Assembly: GCA_958510825.1 (NCBI GenBank)
Contig: OY294048.1
Location: 23,462,674-23,526,673, forward strand
Length of the DNA: 64,000 nucleotides
Direction of reading: 5' to 3'
Source: Brachypterus glaber
Taxonomy: Eukaryota; Arthropoda; Insecta; Coleoptera; Kateretidae
In this document: piece after piece, positions 41,854 to 54,897 of the stretch
Layout of the letters: the number at the start of each line of letters is the position of its first letter
How positions within the stretch are numbered: position 1 is the stretch's first letter
Position numbers and translations under genes: made by a program
The notes under the pieces: generated by a model
What the model was told of the DNA's origin: nothing
The model's input: the letters and a program-made list of their open reading frames with translations, nothing else
Database searches by the model: none

Positions 41854-42090
41854 TTATTTATTAGTAACAAATTTTGTAAACAAATTATTCTGTATAGCAG
41901 GATTTTTTTGTTGAATTGTTGATCTCCACTGTTTCTCTTTGTTTTCCCTCAGACTCAGCTTGCAAAACGTTAAAAACATTTTCATCCTTATCTCATACTC
42001 CTTAATATCCGTTTTTAAATCTCCTAGTTTTTTCAAATAAATCTCGAGAAGCTCACTGGACATGTTGCTTGAGGATGTGTCAGTCGTCAA
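41854..42090 (-). pseudogene. Polinton 2 copy of the coiled-coil-like small ORF
   Basis: 78 residues (MTTDTSSSNMSSELLEIYLKK...) matching the 22075-22263 ORF through LLE.YLKKL.DLK..I.EYE...KMF. The C-terminus is longer. It follows the PolB stop on the minus strand, as in Polinton 1. The frame is intact, but the element is dead around it. Confidence 0.6.
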
Positions 42091-43742
42091 CTAAATATCC
42101 ATTTACACCCTACCGGAACTACTAAGTATAATTTATGGAAAATCTATAATTTTTAATATCAGGATGACCCCAAGCTAGTGTTTTATCACTACCAGGGATA
42201 ATGAATCTTTTCATCCGAATATGATAGAGCCACTTTGTTTTTTAGCTCCAAATAAACGGTGTGATAATGGGAGCGAAAAGATTTTATTTATTGAAAAATC
42301 TTTTTTCCCTCGGTATATACCACTGATTAGTAATCATCCATCGATATTTGTTTTTTTGTAACTGAATCAGGTACCCCCTTAGCCTTTTTCATCAATTTTC
42401 CCGAAACATCTACACAATAAGCTTTAACCCCTGTTCCGAAAAATTTATAAATAACTTCACCAGCATACTCATCTTTCATTTGACCCAATATTGATTTGTT
42501 TACAGAGATTTCATGTACATTATCGAGAGTGTAATTAGATGTATCAAATTTATAAAAGTTTTTCTGCATATCCGAATAGAAATTTTTCGTAAAATTTTTT
42601 AATATAAGCGAGTCAGTATCCGTATGCAACAAAAGGGCCTTATCACCATATTTTGATTTAATGAGGTTATAGTAAAAGTCATACATAAAAGTCTTTGATA
42701 AATCTAAAATATAGAAACCCAAATAAATTGGTTTATCATATGTAACTTTTACCCTATTCATCTGGATTGCTACAAAATTTTCTGAAAAAAGTTTAAGATT
42801 CTTGGCCTTGCAATTAATGTTTCAGCACCAAGTTTTTTAGCACCACTTTTTCCACCAATATTTTCCCAACGTGTGACTAGTTTAACATCAACCCTATTAT
42901 CCACATTATCCACAGTTTTGCCAAACACCGAGTTATTCATTAGCTTGTAAAAATCTTTTTCAAATTTGCTAGTTGCTTTCTTTCGCATTTCTTTATTCAA
43001 ATCAATATATTGTTTTAACCAATCATCTTGCTGAAAACTTAATATAATGAATTTTAGTTAGCTCTAAACCATGAGCTAAAGCCTGTTTTAAATTTCTATA
43101 ATGAATAACATAATTGGTTTTATCTTGCAAATTTGTAATTAATTTAGGAATTTTTAATTTAGATATGGGTGAAACTGTGGATTCAGGACAAAAGGGTAAT
43201 TCGTTATCAAGACCACATAAATGTTTAGGATACTTTAAATCAACTTCTAAAGCATAACCTATATCGTTTGTATCGCTTACTTTATTTAAATCCAACTGTT
43301 GAATTTCGGTATCAGTTAACTATTGAAATTTATTTCTTGGAAGATATTGTGACATAGCTGCTCCGTATAAATTTGTAGCATCCAAATACATAAGATAAGA
43401 TTTCGGTTAGGAAGGATTGGTTGTTTGCTTTAGCTTTTCTAATACTACAGCCACTGAAACCCCCTCGAATCCCCTTTTTAAGAAAGTGGACCATGTCGAG
43501 ATCGGTTAAGAGTTCTAACTGAATCTCGGTTTTTTTCAACGACCTGGAGCAGTATAGAAGTTTGCTGGATCTAGCTGGTAAATTTTTGAACACAGAGATC
43601 TAAAATTTTCAAACACGTCAGCCAGAATGAGAACATCAGACTTTAGGTAAATATCTGAATATTCACTCAAAGTCTTACATTCAAACAAATTCCATACTTT
43701 CCATGCCCGCTGGTAACACAGGTCAATATTTAGTATGGAAAA

Positions 43743-46064
43743 AAACACCAGACCAGACCCAGGTACCCAGGGGTTTTTGGGGTCACTGATTTCGATGCCG
43801 AGGTGGTCAAGCTCTATCACATCAGTTTCAAGGTCATTTGAAGGTCAAACCGAGAAAAGGTGGTTGAAAAAATCTGAAAAAAATCATAAATAAGTTTTTG
43901 AGGTCGCTGATTCCCATGCTAAGGGTGGTCAAGTCTATCACGTCAGTTTCAAAGTCATTTTAAGGTCAAACCGAGAAAACATCTGAAAAAAATCATATAT
44001 AAGTTTTTGGGGTCGTTTCAAGGTCATTACTAGGAAATTTTGAGGTTAATTAGTGAGGAGAATATGTCAAAAAAATTTATATAAGTTCAAAATATCAAAA
44101 TATTTTTTTTTTTGATATTTTAAAAATATCAAAATATTGAGTTAGAGTTTGACCGTCGGTGGAAACATACGTGTGCATTTTGCGTACTTTTTGGACGTCT
44201 ATTTTGAATAGAAACTTCGCGAAATAAAAATTTAAAAACTGAAATAGTTGTTAAGTGTTGTAGCAAAGCCTTAGGTTCGATGCTAATAAGTTCACTCGGG
44301 GTTGAAAGGGTTGGCTGGTGAAAAGAAAAAACCAATTTTCTTTGGACCCTTATTTATTGTTTGGACATTCACATAGATGCAGTACAAGAACATAAACTTC
44401 GCCTGTTAAAAGAATTTACTGTTTAGTTACAATATAAATATAATTTAAAATATAATAATTTACCTGTTGCTAAGAGCGAGCGATGTCACAGATATTTCTG
44501 GTACCGCACGATCCGTACGGCAACAGACGGGAAAATGAAATGGCCGACGCTGTGCATTTCGTGCCGAGGAGTCCGCGAACAAGGCGGTCTCCCCTCCAGT
44601 AACTGGCAAAGTACGTTACACGGGTTTAAAATAACCCGCGAAAAATTAATGAAAAATAAATAAGCACCTTCGCCAAATTTATAACGAATGAACTCTGTGA
44701 CAGTGTACCAGAATAGTTCCGTGGATTAAAAAACAATAAGTGAAAACACGATAATTGTCTAATAATTTAGTATAATAAGTGTAAACAAAATCAGCGACCC
44801 TAAAAACTTATGTATGATTTTTTTCAGATTTTTTCAACCACCTTTTCTGTTTGACCTTAAAATGAAGTTGAAACTGACGTGATAGGGCTTGACTGACCTC
44901 AGCATCGGAATCAGCGACCCTAAAAACATACGTATGATTTTTTTCAGATTTTTTCAACCATCTTTTCTGAGTTTGACCTTCAAATGCCCTGGAAACTGAC
45001 GTGGTAGAGCTTGAATGACCTTAGCATCGGAATCAGCTACCCTAAAAACTTATTTATGATTTTTTTCAGATTTTTTCAACCACCTTTTTTCAGTTTAACC
45101 TTCATATGACCTTGAAACTGACGTGATAGAGCTTGACTGACCGTAGCATCGGAATCAGCCACCCTAAAAAACTTAGTATGATTTTTTTCAGATTTTTTCA
45201 ACCACCTTTTCTTAGTTTGACCTTGTAATTTAATTTTCAAGGTTATGCGCCATATTGCGACACTAATTTTCTAGATAACATAAGTGGCTTGTTTTATGCC
45301 TATGTATGCTCAAAATCAATAAATTTTATTTTTAAAATATGTTTTATTCTACCAATAAGACAGTATAACTTAAGAACAGCAGAAAATATAGTAATTGTCG
45401 ATTTAAAAAAAACTCTCAAAATCGCCCAGGTTTTTTTTTATATGCTTTTTTTCCCAACACATGGTACTATCAAAATATGAAAAAAAGTTAGCCTGAAATG
45501 GCACGTTTTTGAAAAAACTTGGTTTAAATATTTTGATATTTTGAACTTATAAAATTTTTTTTGACATATTCTCCTCACTAATTAACCTCGAAATTTCCTA
45601 GTAATGACCTTTCAACGACCTTTGGATGCCTTTTAAGGGTAAGCAAGCACCGGGTTCGAAGTCAGCGACCCCAAAAACTTATATATGATTTTTTTCAGAT
45701 GTTTTCTCAGTTTGACCTTCAAATGACTTTGAAACTGACGTGATAGAGCTTGACCACCCTTAGCATCGGAATCAGCGACCTCAAAAACTTATTTATAATT
45801 TTTTTCAGATTTTTTCAACCACCATTTCTCAGCTTGACTTCATATGACCTTGAAACTGACGTGATAGAGCTTGACTGACCTTAGCATCGGAATCAGCGAT
45901 CCTAAAAATAATGTATGATTTTTTTCAGATTTTTTCAACCACCTTTTCTCGGTTTGACCTTCAAATGACCTTGAAACTGATGTGATAGAGCTTGACCGAC
46001 CTCGGCATCGAAATCAGTGACCCCAAAAACCCCTGGGTACCTGGGTCTGGTCCGGTGTTTTTTA
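43743..46064. mobile_element. Foldback element with about 120-bp subterminal repeats
   Basis: Mirror-image ends ACACCAGACCAGACCCAGGT and, at the right, ACACCGGACCAGACCCAGGT when inverted. Both arms are built of tandem units of about 120-130 bp containing GAAACTGACGTGATAGAGCT and GATTTTTTTCAGATTTTTTC: about three on the left, and two clusters of about four on the right (44.81-45.24, 45.66-46.06 kb). The 44.1-44.8 kb centre is unique, GC-richer near 44.50-44.60 kb, and without a supported ORF. Confidence 0.7.
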
Positions 46065-46149
46065 AAACCCTTCTATTCACTTCACTTCCATATATATATA
46101 TATAGGTATATTTGTCCTCAAATTTGCCAAATGCTTTTTCACCCACTGA

Positions 46150-46590
46150 GAATTTACTTAGAGAGCTGAAATTTGGTATACATGCTTATCTGCCCTAACA
46201 AAATAATTTAATATAAAATTTACCCCCCAGACCCCCCCCCACCCCTAAAATATCAAAAACCTTTTTTTATCCACGTGAGTTAATTTAAAATTAAAATTGG
46301 GTTACGTACTCATCCCGTAATAATAAAATTTTACTATAAAAAAACAACCGTCAACCCCCCCCCCATCACCCCCCATGCGGCTAAGTTAACTCTGAAGGGC
46401 CCTCTCTGTTATACACACTTAGAATAAACTTCGAGAGCTGAAATTTGATACACATGCTTTTCTACCCTAACAAAATAATTAAATATAAAATTTACCCCCC
46501 AACCCCCCCACCCCTAAAATATCAAAAACCGTTTTTTTTATCCACGTGAGTTAATGTAAAATTAAAATTGGGTTACGTACTCATCAAAAG
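46150..46590. repeat. Direct tandem duplication, about 277-bp period
   Basis: The block GAGAGCTGAAATTTG...TACATGCTT through ATCCACGTGAGTTAAT and GGGTTACGTACTCATC occurs twice (about 46157-46315 and 46434-46586) with few differences. Poly-C tracts inside differ in length. No gene. Confidence 0.75.
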
Positions 46591-46878
46591 TATAGATGGA
46601 CATTGTCAAAATACATTTTAAAAGTATAAAATAAATACACATTAAAAAAAATAAATAAAATACAAATACACGTTAAAAAACAAATTAAAACACTAATACA
46701 ACTCATACAAATTCTTTAAAATCATAAGGACATTTTTCTATTAAATATTGTTTTAATAACTTTTTAAAAGATATAAATGTTTTAGGACAATGGATATTTT
46801 GTGGAAGTTTGTTATAAATTTTAATCCCTGAGAAATAAGGTGATTTTTGATATAATGCTAAATTATGTTTAGGTATTG

Positions 46879-47425
46879 TTAACTGTAGACCATTTCTATT
46901 GAGTAGTCATGATAAGAGCAACTGCTATTAAAGAGGGACTTGTTTATTCTTACATATTTAGAGAGAGTATAAATGTATATAGCAGGAAAAGTTAGTATAA
47001 GCTTGTTTACAAAAAATGGTTTACATGATTCTCTAAACTTTAAATTAAATATTCTTCTTATTGATCTCTTTTGCAATATAAAAATTCTTTCCCAAATTGT
47101 AGCTCTACCCCATGCCATGATGTTATATGACAAATGTGAATAAATTAAAGAATAATATACATTTAACAGATGTTCATCTGACAAAGTATGCTTGAGAGTA
47201 GATATTGCTGAAAAAAACATGCACTCTGTTTTATAGACATTAAGAATTAAAGAATTTTTTGTACACCAATTTTTAAAGTCTTCAATAATATGTTTTACAA
47301 GTAATTGTAGCTCTTCAGGACTATCAGCTGAGACAATAATGTAAGTATCATCTGCATACATAGTGATTTTACTCCTTATGTGTGCAGGTAAGTCATTTAT
47401 ATATAATGAAAATAATAGAGGTCCG
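46879..47425 (-). pseudogene. LINE reverse transcriptase fragment (Jockey/CR1-like)
   Basis: The minus-strand frame contains GPLLFSLYINDLPAHI, the catalytic MYADDTYIIVSA, NWCTKNSLILNVYKTECM, then YYSLIYSHLSYNIMAWGRAT. This is the palm and thumb of a non-LTR RT. A stretch between KTECMFF and SLIYSHLSY looks shorter than usual. Upstream fingers and endonuclease are absent. Confidence 0.75.
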
Positions 47426-47505
47426 GTGACAATATAATTTTACATAAAATCTCAGTTTCACTCCCGGGTTGCTTCACACATTAATAAATTATAACTAAAA
47501 ACTTG

Positions 47506-47804
47506 AAAATAAAACTATATAAAAAACAAGTTTTTAAACTTAAAACCCTTCTATTGATTACGTATTATATAACTTAACTAAAAAGTAGAAAACAAGATAT
47601 ACCAATTTACAAAAACGTATTTTTTAAAAGAAGGGTTTTGGAAATGTTGGCAAAAATAAAGAAATCACAAATTCCAAAACTTTATTTTAAAAAATTCGTT
47701 TTTGTAAATTGGTATATCTTGTTTTCTACTTTTTAGTTATACATAATACGTAATCAATAGAAGGGTTTTAAGTTTAAAAACTTGTTTTTTATATAGTTTT
47801 ATTT
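47506..47804. repeat. Inverted repeat hairpin within the Harbinger-like insert
   Basis: 47506-47640 (AAAATAAAACTATATAAAAA, ACCCTTCTATTGATTACGTA, AAAGTAGAAAACAAGATATA) is matched in inverse at 47670-47804, with a centre near 47.65 kb. It lies directly inside the right TIR, so it may be a solo MITE or a duplicated end. Confidence 0.65.
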
Positions 47805-48470
47805 CCATAATAAATGTTGACCTGTGTAATCAATTCTAGAAATATCCTCGTTTTTTAGATTGTACAAGTTTAAGGATAGTCTCAAAATGTGCATAAATTA
47901 CAAATGGATGTTTTAGCTTTTTTCGAAATCATTAAACTTTTCTTGTGTTAAGAAATAAATTAGACAACCATGACATATAAATTTTGAGATTTTATGTTTG
48001 GATAACTGTTGACAGACTAAACGCGACAAATTTTTTATTAGACAATAATGATTATTTCCTGCATTATCACTTAATAAAAGTAGATTGATGTGTTCCTGTT
48101 GACGTAATTTTGTAAAATATAGCGGCCCAACAATTTCATTGATATAAATTTCATTTTTACAAACTTTATCAACCACATACACATTAACAGACATATTATT
48201 TAATTTTTCAAATTTTGAAATTTCCGAAAGTTTAACAGGGAATTCAATCCCTGTAAAATCTAGAGAATTTTCATGGATTTTATACTTAGCAATTCTTTGG
48301 GGATGATTTTCAGCTGGGTGTAAATGGGCTAAAATTGACCACATGAAACATTTATTATCGGAATTTTTAACGTTGACTACAGCCCTTTTCAGTTCTATAT
48401 TTTTCGGAAGGGGTATGTAGGAGGAGCCCCGGATCGGGTTGTATTTGTTAATATTTAATTCCAGATATAG

Positions 48471-49758
48471 TTAGTTAGTTAGTTTAGTTAGTTTAGTTAG
48501 TTTAGTTAGTTTAGTTAGTTTAGTTAGTTTAGTTAGTTTAGTTAGTTTAGTTAGTTTAGTTAGTTTAGTTAGTTTAGTTAGTTTAGTTAGTTTAGTTAGT
48601 TTAGTTAGTTTAGTTAGTTTAGTTAGTTTAGTTAGTTTAGTTAGTTTAGTTAGTTTAGTTAGTTTAGTTAGTTTAGTTAGTTTAGTTAGTTTAGTTAGTT
48701 TAGTTAGTTTAGTTAGTTTAGTTAGTTTAGTTAGTTTAGTTAGTTTAGTTAGTTTAGTTAGTTTAGTTAGTTTAGTTAGTTTAGTTAGTTTAGTTAGTTT
48801 AGTTAGTTTAGTTAGTTTAGTTAGTTTAGTTAGTTTAGTTAGTTTAGTTAGTTTAGTTAGTTTAGTTAGTTTAGTTAGTTTAGTTAGTTTAGTTAGTTTA
48901 GTTAGTTTAGTTAGTTTAGTTAGTTTAGTCAGTTTAGTCAGTTTAGTCAGTTTAGTCAGTTTAGTCAGTTTAGTCAGTTTAGTCAGTTTAGTTAGTTTAG
49001 TTAGTTTAGTTAGTTTAGTTAGTTTAGTTAGTTTAGTTAGTTTAGTTAGTTTAGTTAGTTTAGTTAGTTTAGTTAGTTTAGTTAGTTTAGTTAGTTTAGT
49101 TAGTTTAGTTAGTTTAGTTAGTTTAGTTAGTTTAGTTAGTTTAGTTAGTTTAGTTAGTTTAGTTAGTTTAGTTAGTTTAGTTAGTTTAGTTAGTTTAGTT
49201 AGTTTAGTTAGTTTAGTTAGTTTAGTTAGTTTAGTTAGTTTAGTTAGTTTAGTTAGTTTAGTTAGTTTAGTTAGTTTAGTTAGTTTAGTTAGTTTAGTTA
49301 GTTTAGTTAGTTTAGTTAGTTTAGTTAGTTTAGTTAGTTTAGTTAGTTTAGTTAGTTTAGTTAGTTTAGTTAGTTTAGTTAGTTTAGTTAGTTTAGTTAG
49401 TTTAGTTAGTTTAGTTAGTTTAGTTAGTTTAGTTAGTTTAGTTAGTTTAGTTAGTTTAGTTAGTTTAGTTAGTTTAGTTAGTTTAGTTAGTTTAGTTAGT
49501 TTAGTTAGTTTAGTTAGTTTAGTTAGTTTAGTTAGTTTAGTTAGTTTAGTTAGTTTAGTTAGTTTAGTTAGTTTAGTTAGTTTAGTTAGTTTAGTTAGTT
49601 TAGTTAGTTTAGTTAGTTTAGTTAGTTTAGTTAGTTTAGTTAGTTTAGTTAGTTTAGTTAGTTTAGTTAGTTTAGTTAGTTTAGTTAGTTTAGTTAGTTT
49701 AGTTAGTTTAGTTAGTTTAGTTAGTTTAGTTAGTTTAGTTAGTTTAGTTAGTTTAGTT
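48471..49758 (-). repeat. 9-bp tandem array (TAGTTAGTT)n forming the LINE 3' tail
   Basis: About 143 near-perfect units between the target duplication and the LINE 3' end. A block of seven TAGTCAGTT variants lies at about 48929-48988. On the LINE strand the unit is AACTAACTA. LOA/I-group LINEs end in short simple repeats rather than poly-A, but usually only a few units. Confidence 0.95.
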
Positions 49759-49813
49759 CACTGCCCTCAACACCTGGTCCCTAGGGACCTTTGTGTTAAC
49801 CGCACAGATCTCC

Positions 49814-52800
49814 TCATAACATCCCTGTTTCTTTTATAAAGTCCAGGTACGGTTTCAGGGGAGTGTTCATGATCTCGTTTGGTTCCAGCGAATCGTTCCC
49901 AAAGTACCTCCATCTTAGCCCTATTAGACATTCACATATGAGGTGGTAGGGCTCTTCTTCCCCTTCCCCACATCTCCTGCACACAGGGCTCGTAGTCTGT
50001 CCCATTTGGTGTCGGTGCTTATTCAGTAAGCAGTGCCCAGTTATTATACCCGTTATTGCTCTCAGTTGACATGCCTAGAAGTAAGCTGGTTCTTTTCTTG
50101 GTTGGCCTCCCTAGAAAGAGTTTAGAGTGTCTCATTTTAGGTGCATCTATCCAATGTTGCCGGTGTTCATTCCTCAACATTTTCCTGACCTCGTGTCTGG
50201 CAGTGGAATAAGATACCCCACAGCACGGTTCTGGTCCTGTGAGTACGGCTTCACTCCCCTTTCTTGCCAGGTCGTCTGCCTTCTCATTACCATCTACTCC
50301 TTGATGTCCTGGTACCCATATAAAATTTACTTTGTTATGTTCAGCCAGTTTACATAGCTCGCTGTGGCATTCATATACCAGTTCCGAGCTAAAGGCATAT
50401 GAATCTAATGCCTTTATTGCTGCCTGGCTGTCTGAAATGATATTTACTGTCCTACCCGTGTAGGACTCCGATACCATTTCTTGTGCGCAGACATAAATCG
50501 CATAGATTTCCGCTTGGAAAACGGTTGCCTTGGTTCCCAGGTTTAAGCTAATTTCTTTGCCCGGTCCATGGATTCCTGCTCCCGTCCCTTCCTTCATTTT
50601 GGATCCATCTGTGTACCAGGTTTCACCTTTTAATAGTTTAGGGTATAGTCCATCTTTCCATGCATCCCGGCTAGGTATTTCAGCCTTTGCCGGTTGCCTG
50701 AAATCATAGACTATAGCAATCCTATCTGTTTTCATGGATAGTATGTCTGTATTGTCAATTTTCTCAAAGATTTTGGTGTGTTCTAACCCACTATGGCGGT
50801 CTCCCATGCCGTTAATTCTTAGTCTGTACGCTGCCATAAGTCCCTCTGTTTTTGCCACCAAATGTAATGGAGGCAAGTCCAGTAGGACTTCAAGTGCTGC
50901 GGTGGGGGTAGTATTCATTGCCCCCGTTATCCCGATGCAGGCCAGTCTTTGTACCTTGCTTAGCATCAGTCTGTTGGTAGTGGCATTGGCTTTATGCCAC
51001 CACACTATGGCAGAATATGTCACTATGGGTTTTACAATCACCTTGTATACTCAGTGCAACATTCCAGGTTTAATTCCCCAGTTTTTGCCAAACATTCATC
51101 TACAGGCCCATAGTGCTCTAATAGCTCTGTTTGTTTTATCTGTTAGATGGGGTTTATAAGACAACTTGCTATATCTAGGATGACTCCGAGATACTTTGCT
51201 TGCCCCACTAACTTCAGCTTAGTTCCAAATAACCTTGGAGGCCCAATTACGAGTTTCCTTTTGTTGGTAAATGGAATAAGTGTGGTTTTTGTAGGGTTTA
51301 CAGTCCCACTCTTCTGCACCAATTCTCTATGACCTTAAGGGCTCCCTGCATCACTTACGAGAATCGTTATGTCATCCGCATATCCCTGTGCATAGAAGCC
51401 ATGTCTCTCCAATTCCTCCAGAAGACTGTTTACCACAAGGCACCATAGGAGTGGCGATAACGCCCCTCCCTGAGGACACCCTTTCGCGACCAGTACTTCT
51501 ATCATTGATTGTTGGAGTGATGTCTCAATAGTTCTGTTTTTCAGCATGGTCATTACCCATCTACATATTGTATCTGGTACCCCATGCCTATTGATTCATA
51601 TGAGGTGTTATCAAATGCCCCCTCTATGTCCAATAGAGCGGCTAGACAGATTCCTTTGTCTTTAATTGCCTTCTCTGCTCTTTTTGCTAGCTCGTGTATA
51701 GCTAGCTCGCAGGATTTACCTGCTTGATATGCATACTGGAGCCTGTGCAAGGGTCTTGTTTTTAAGACCTTGTCCCTTATGTATCTGTCAAGCAGTTTCT
51801 CCAGTGTTTTTAGGAGAAATAACGTTAGGCTTATCGGTCGGTACGCCTTGGCTTCAGCATATGTTGCCTTGCCTGGTTTAGGTAAAAAAATAACCTTTAC
51901 CTTCCTCCAGCCCTTCGGTATGTATCCAAAAGCCAAACTTGCCCTAAGTGATTAACTACTGGTGTTGCTAGTACGCTTATCCCGTTCTGTAGCAGGGCGG
52001 GAAACACGCCATCTTTACCAGCAGCCTTAAATGGTTTAAATGAATTCACAGCCCACTTAAGCTTTTTTGCATCCACTATTTTGGATGCAAGCTTCCAGTC
52101 CGCCCTGGCGGGCCTTCTTAGGCCTTCCGTCTGTATGTAGTTGACCTCATTATCCCGGTACCTTTCAAATCCCGGAAAATGAGTTTTTAACATTACCTCT
52201 AGCGTCTCTTCTGCCGTTTCAGTATAGGTCCCTGAATCGGTTTTTATAGAGCCTAGATTATAATCTTTTTCTTTCCGGAGGGCCCTTTGGAGTTGTGAAC
52301 ATGTAGGTGTATCTTCGATACCCTGACAGAACTTCCTCCAGGTTTCCCTCTTTGAGGTCTTGATAGCTTTGCTATATCTGGCGAGAGATTCTTTATAACT
52401 CTCCCATTCACCCGTGTTTTTAGCACGGTTGAACAACCTTCTCGTGTCCTTTCTCATTCTTGAGAGTTCCTCGTTCCACCACTCAACGTTTTTACAAACC
52501 TTCCGTGGTTTCAGAGGACAACTGGACTCATAGGCTGACGTTATAGCCGACTGTATATAGTCGCTTGCAATCTCTAGATCCACAATACTGTTGATTCTCC
52601 CCCCAGGACTTTCCTTTAAGGCCCGATCTAGTTCCCTTTCGTAGGATGCCCAGTCGGTTCTCTTGGGATTCCTGTACATTAAAGTCTCCACGTGTTGTGT
52701 GTCTAGGTCAAAGCGTATGTACCTGTGATCCGATAGACTTGGCTCATCTGAAACATGCCACTTTTTCACTAGGTCACCGAAGTGCCTTGTTGTCACGGTA

Positions 52801-53373
52801 ATGTCTAAAACTTCCCTTCTCACAGTTGTGACAAAGGTATGTTCGTTTCCGCGGTTTACAACATCTAGGTTATTAGCTAGAAGAAATTCAAGTAGAGACT
52901 CACCTCGGTTATTGATGTCACTGCTGCCCCACACGATGTGGTGTGCGTTGGCATCGCACCCGAATAGCATTTCTATGTTTCTACCGACACAGTGTGCTAC
53001 TAGGCGCCTCATCTCATCCGTGGGTGGGGCACCTGCTTGATCGTATGGTAGGTAGATGGATCCCAGAATTACTTCTTCCTCCGTTCCCTCCATTGTCAAG
53101 TTCATCTTTGCAGCCACCAGATCCCTGCAACAGAAGTCCCATAAAGGGAGAATATTAATATTTTTCTTTGCAATTGCAGGCACGAGGGTTACTTACCGCC
53201 GGGCTGTATGTAGCCCAGTCTTTTGCGATCGCCCCTATCCCTCTGATCTTCCCCTCGATCGCCCAGGGTTCCTGAATCAAAATAACATCAATATTATTTT
53301 TAACTATAAATGCACCCAGGGCAGCAGATGCTGCCCTGCACTTATGTAGGTTTACCTGTAAGATTTTCAGCAT
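49814..53373 (-). pseudogene. LINE ORF2: endonuclease, RT, RNase H, zinc knuckle
   Basis: Endonuclease: LQVNLHKC, IQEPWAIEG, LFGCDANAHHIVWGSS, LDITV, LSDHRYIRF. RT: AAGKDGVFP, PKPGKATYAEAKAYRPISL, LLDIEGAFDNTSY, CPQGGALSPLLWCLVVN, YADDITILV. RNase H: YTDGSKMKEGTGAGI, FQAEIYAIY, ISDSQAAIKAL, WVPGHQGVDGNEKADDLA. C-terminal CRRCGEGEEEPYHLICEC. The full set of domains is present with catalytic residues visible, but frames break near 53.17, 51.92, 51.55, 51.3-51.04 and 50.01 kb. RNase H plus this RT style points to the LOA/I/R1 assemblage. Confidence 0.88.
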
Positions 53374-54897
53374 TGGCTTCTTTCTTCAGGTGTATTACCA
53401 GCAGGTTCTTCCGGTCCCTGTCTGGTGACTGGCCCGCTTTTGCTCCCGGCCTCCTGCTCCATCGGTTCTGTGTCATTTTTTGACCCAGATTGGATTGCTT
53501 GCCCTGAGGTACTACTTGGCACCTGCTGGACAGCGGGTTCTGGTTCTGTTCCCGGACCGGGGGCCACATCTTCCGCCCTGATTTCGGCAGTGGTTGGTTC
53601 CGCCTCCATGGGAGTTCCGGTCGTCGGATCCTCCCCTTCAGCGTTCCCTTGCACTGCTTCCTTCTGGGTTTTGCTGGATGCAGCCCCTTTAGCTTTTGTG
53701 CCACCGATGGCCCAAAACTGAACTTTGCCTAGGGTATAGGCAAGTCTGTTTCCTCGGTCCAGAATAGCCTTCCATGAATTTTCTTCCATGGTGATCACCA
53801 AGTTCTGACCTTTTGGGTCAGATTTGGTGTCAACGACCTTCCAGCCGGCAGTCCGCAGACCCTTGTTTTGGGTCTGCAGCCTTTTCAGGACTTTGGCCGG
53901 TTCCATGCCGGCCCCGGGATCCAAACTCCTGCCCTCACCAGCTTAGGTAATTTCGTCGCCTTCATTACACTAAGCGTGGCGCCTTCCCAGGGTTGGACTT
54001 GTCGTATCACCCCACGAAGCCAGTCACAAGTGGCCTGATCCGTGCAGATGATGAGCACTGCGCCCCCCCCCCTGTCGGTACACGTGGTCAAAGCTAGGTA
54101 ATGCTCCCCCTTCGGGTATCTCATCTATCTTCTCCACCATCGTTTGGACTTTTTATCGTTTTGACTGCATTGGTCTGCTCCTCAGATATAGCGTTCTCAG
54201 GGAATCCTTTGGCTACAATAGCCATTTTTATCCCTGATAAGGCCGCTTTGTAACTGGGTGCTTCCGCTCCCCTGCTAGACTTAGCCGGCCTTCTTCCTTG
54301 AGGGGTTCTTGATTCAGATCGTTCCCTTTTAGGACCTTTCTGAGTCTTCCCCTCTTGTGTTTTCACGGTACCGTGCTTTGGCTTAGGGGGGGGCGTGTTT
54401 ACGTCCCCAACTTTACCTCCGCTGGTACCGGGTTGGTCTAGATACCGCTTCTGCGCCTCTAGTGCTGCTAATTTCTTAGCCTTCTTCCTTTAAGCACCTG
54501 AGGGCCTTTTTTCCCTCAGGCGAATATTTTGTAGGCTCGCCTGAACATTCTCCGTCTGCACCGTAAGGTCGGGTTTTTCAGCCCTATTTACGGGGGTTTG
54601 GAGACTGCCCTGGAAGTCCTTTTTACTCACCGATGCATCCTGTGGTTTTGGGTTAGGCGTCAGATGCGCCTCACCGCCCACATTTTGCACGGCAGAACCC
54701 TCCTGCTCTGGCTGCGGTTGAGCGGGCCCCGAAGAGATCCCACTGCTCGCACCCTGAGAGGCGGGTTGGATGGCTGTAAGCCTTCTCAGTATTTTTTTGT
54801 TTTTGTCTTTTATGTTGTTCCCACGTTCCCACGAATGTGCCGGTTTTATACCGTCGCACTGGTGTTTACGGCTTGCACCAGTGAAGGCTATACCCAT
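53342..54897 (-). pseudogene. LINE ORF1 (gag-like, DUF4780-like domain)
   Basis: Pieces in at least three frames: 54897-54490 (Pro/Gln-rich), 54366-54121 (KTQEGKTQKGPKRERSESRT, basic, then SYKAALSGIKMAIV), 54124-53885 (a beta-alpha unit HYLALTTCTDRGGGAVLIIC with TCDWLRGVI) and 53924-53367 (GWKVVDTKSDPKGQNLVI, NRLAYTLGKVQFWAIGG, then a low-complexity Glu/Pro/Ala tail). The last two resemble the RRM-like DUF4780 module found in insect LOA-type ORF1 proteins. An RNA-binding role in the RNP is expected. Confidence 0.7.

Larger units (their letters stand above)
43717..47826. mobile_element. Harbinger-like composite insert (TAA duplication) in PolB 2
   Basis: The ends are CACAGGTCAATATTTAGTAT and, inverted, CACAGGTCAACATTTATTAT, with TAA at 43714-43716 and 47827-47829. 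A 3-bp TWA duplication is typical of PIF/Harbinger. The PolB reading frame resumes exactly across the insert when one TAA copy is discounted, which proves the boundaries. There is no transposase. The interior holds a foldback element, a direct duplication, a LINE RT fragment and a subterminal inverted repeat. Confidence 0.75.

Noticed and set aside
48471..49758. CRISPR-like regular array
   Set aside because: Pure 9-bp tandem repeats without spacers, at a LINE 3' end in a eukaryotic context.
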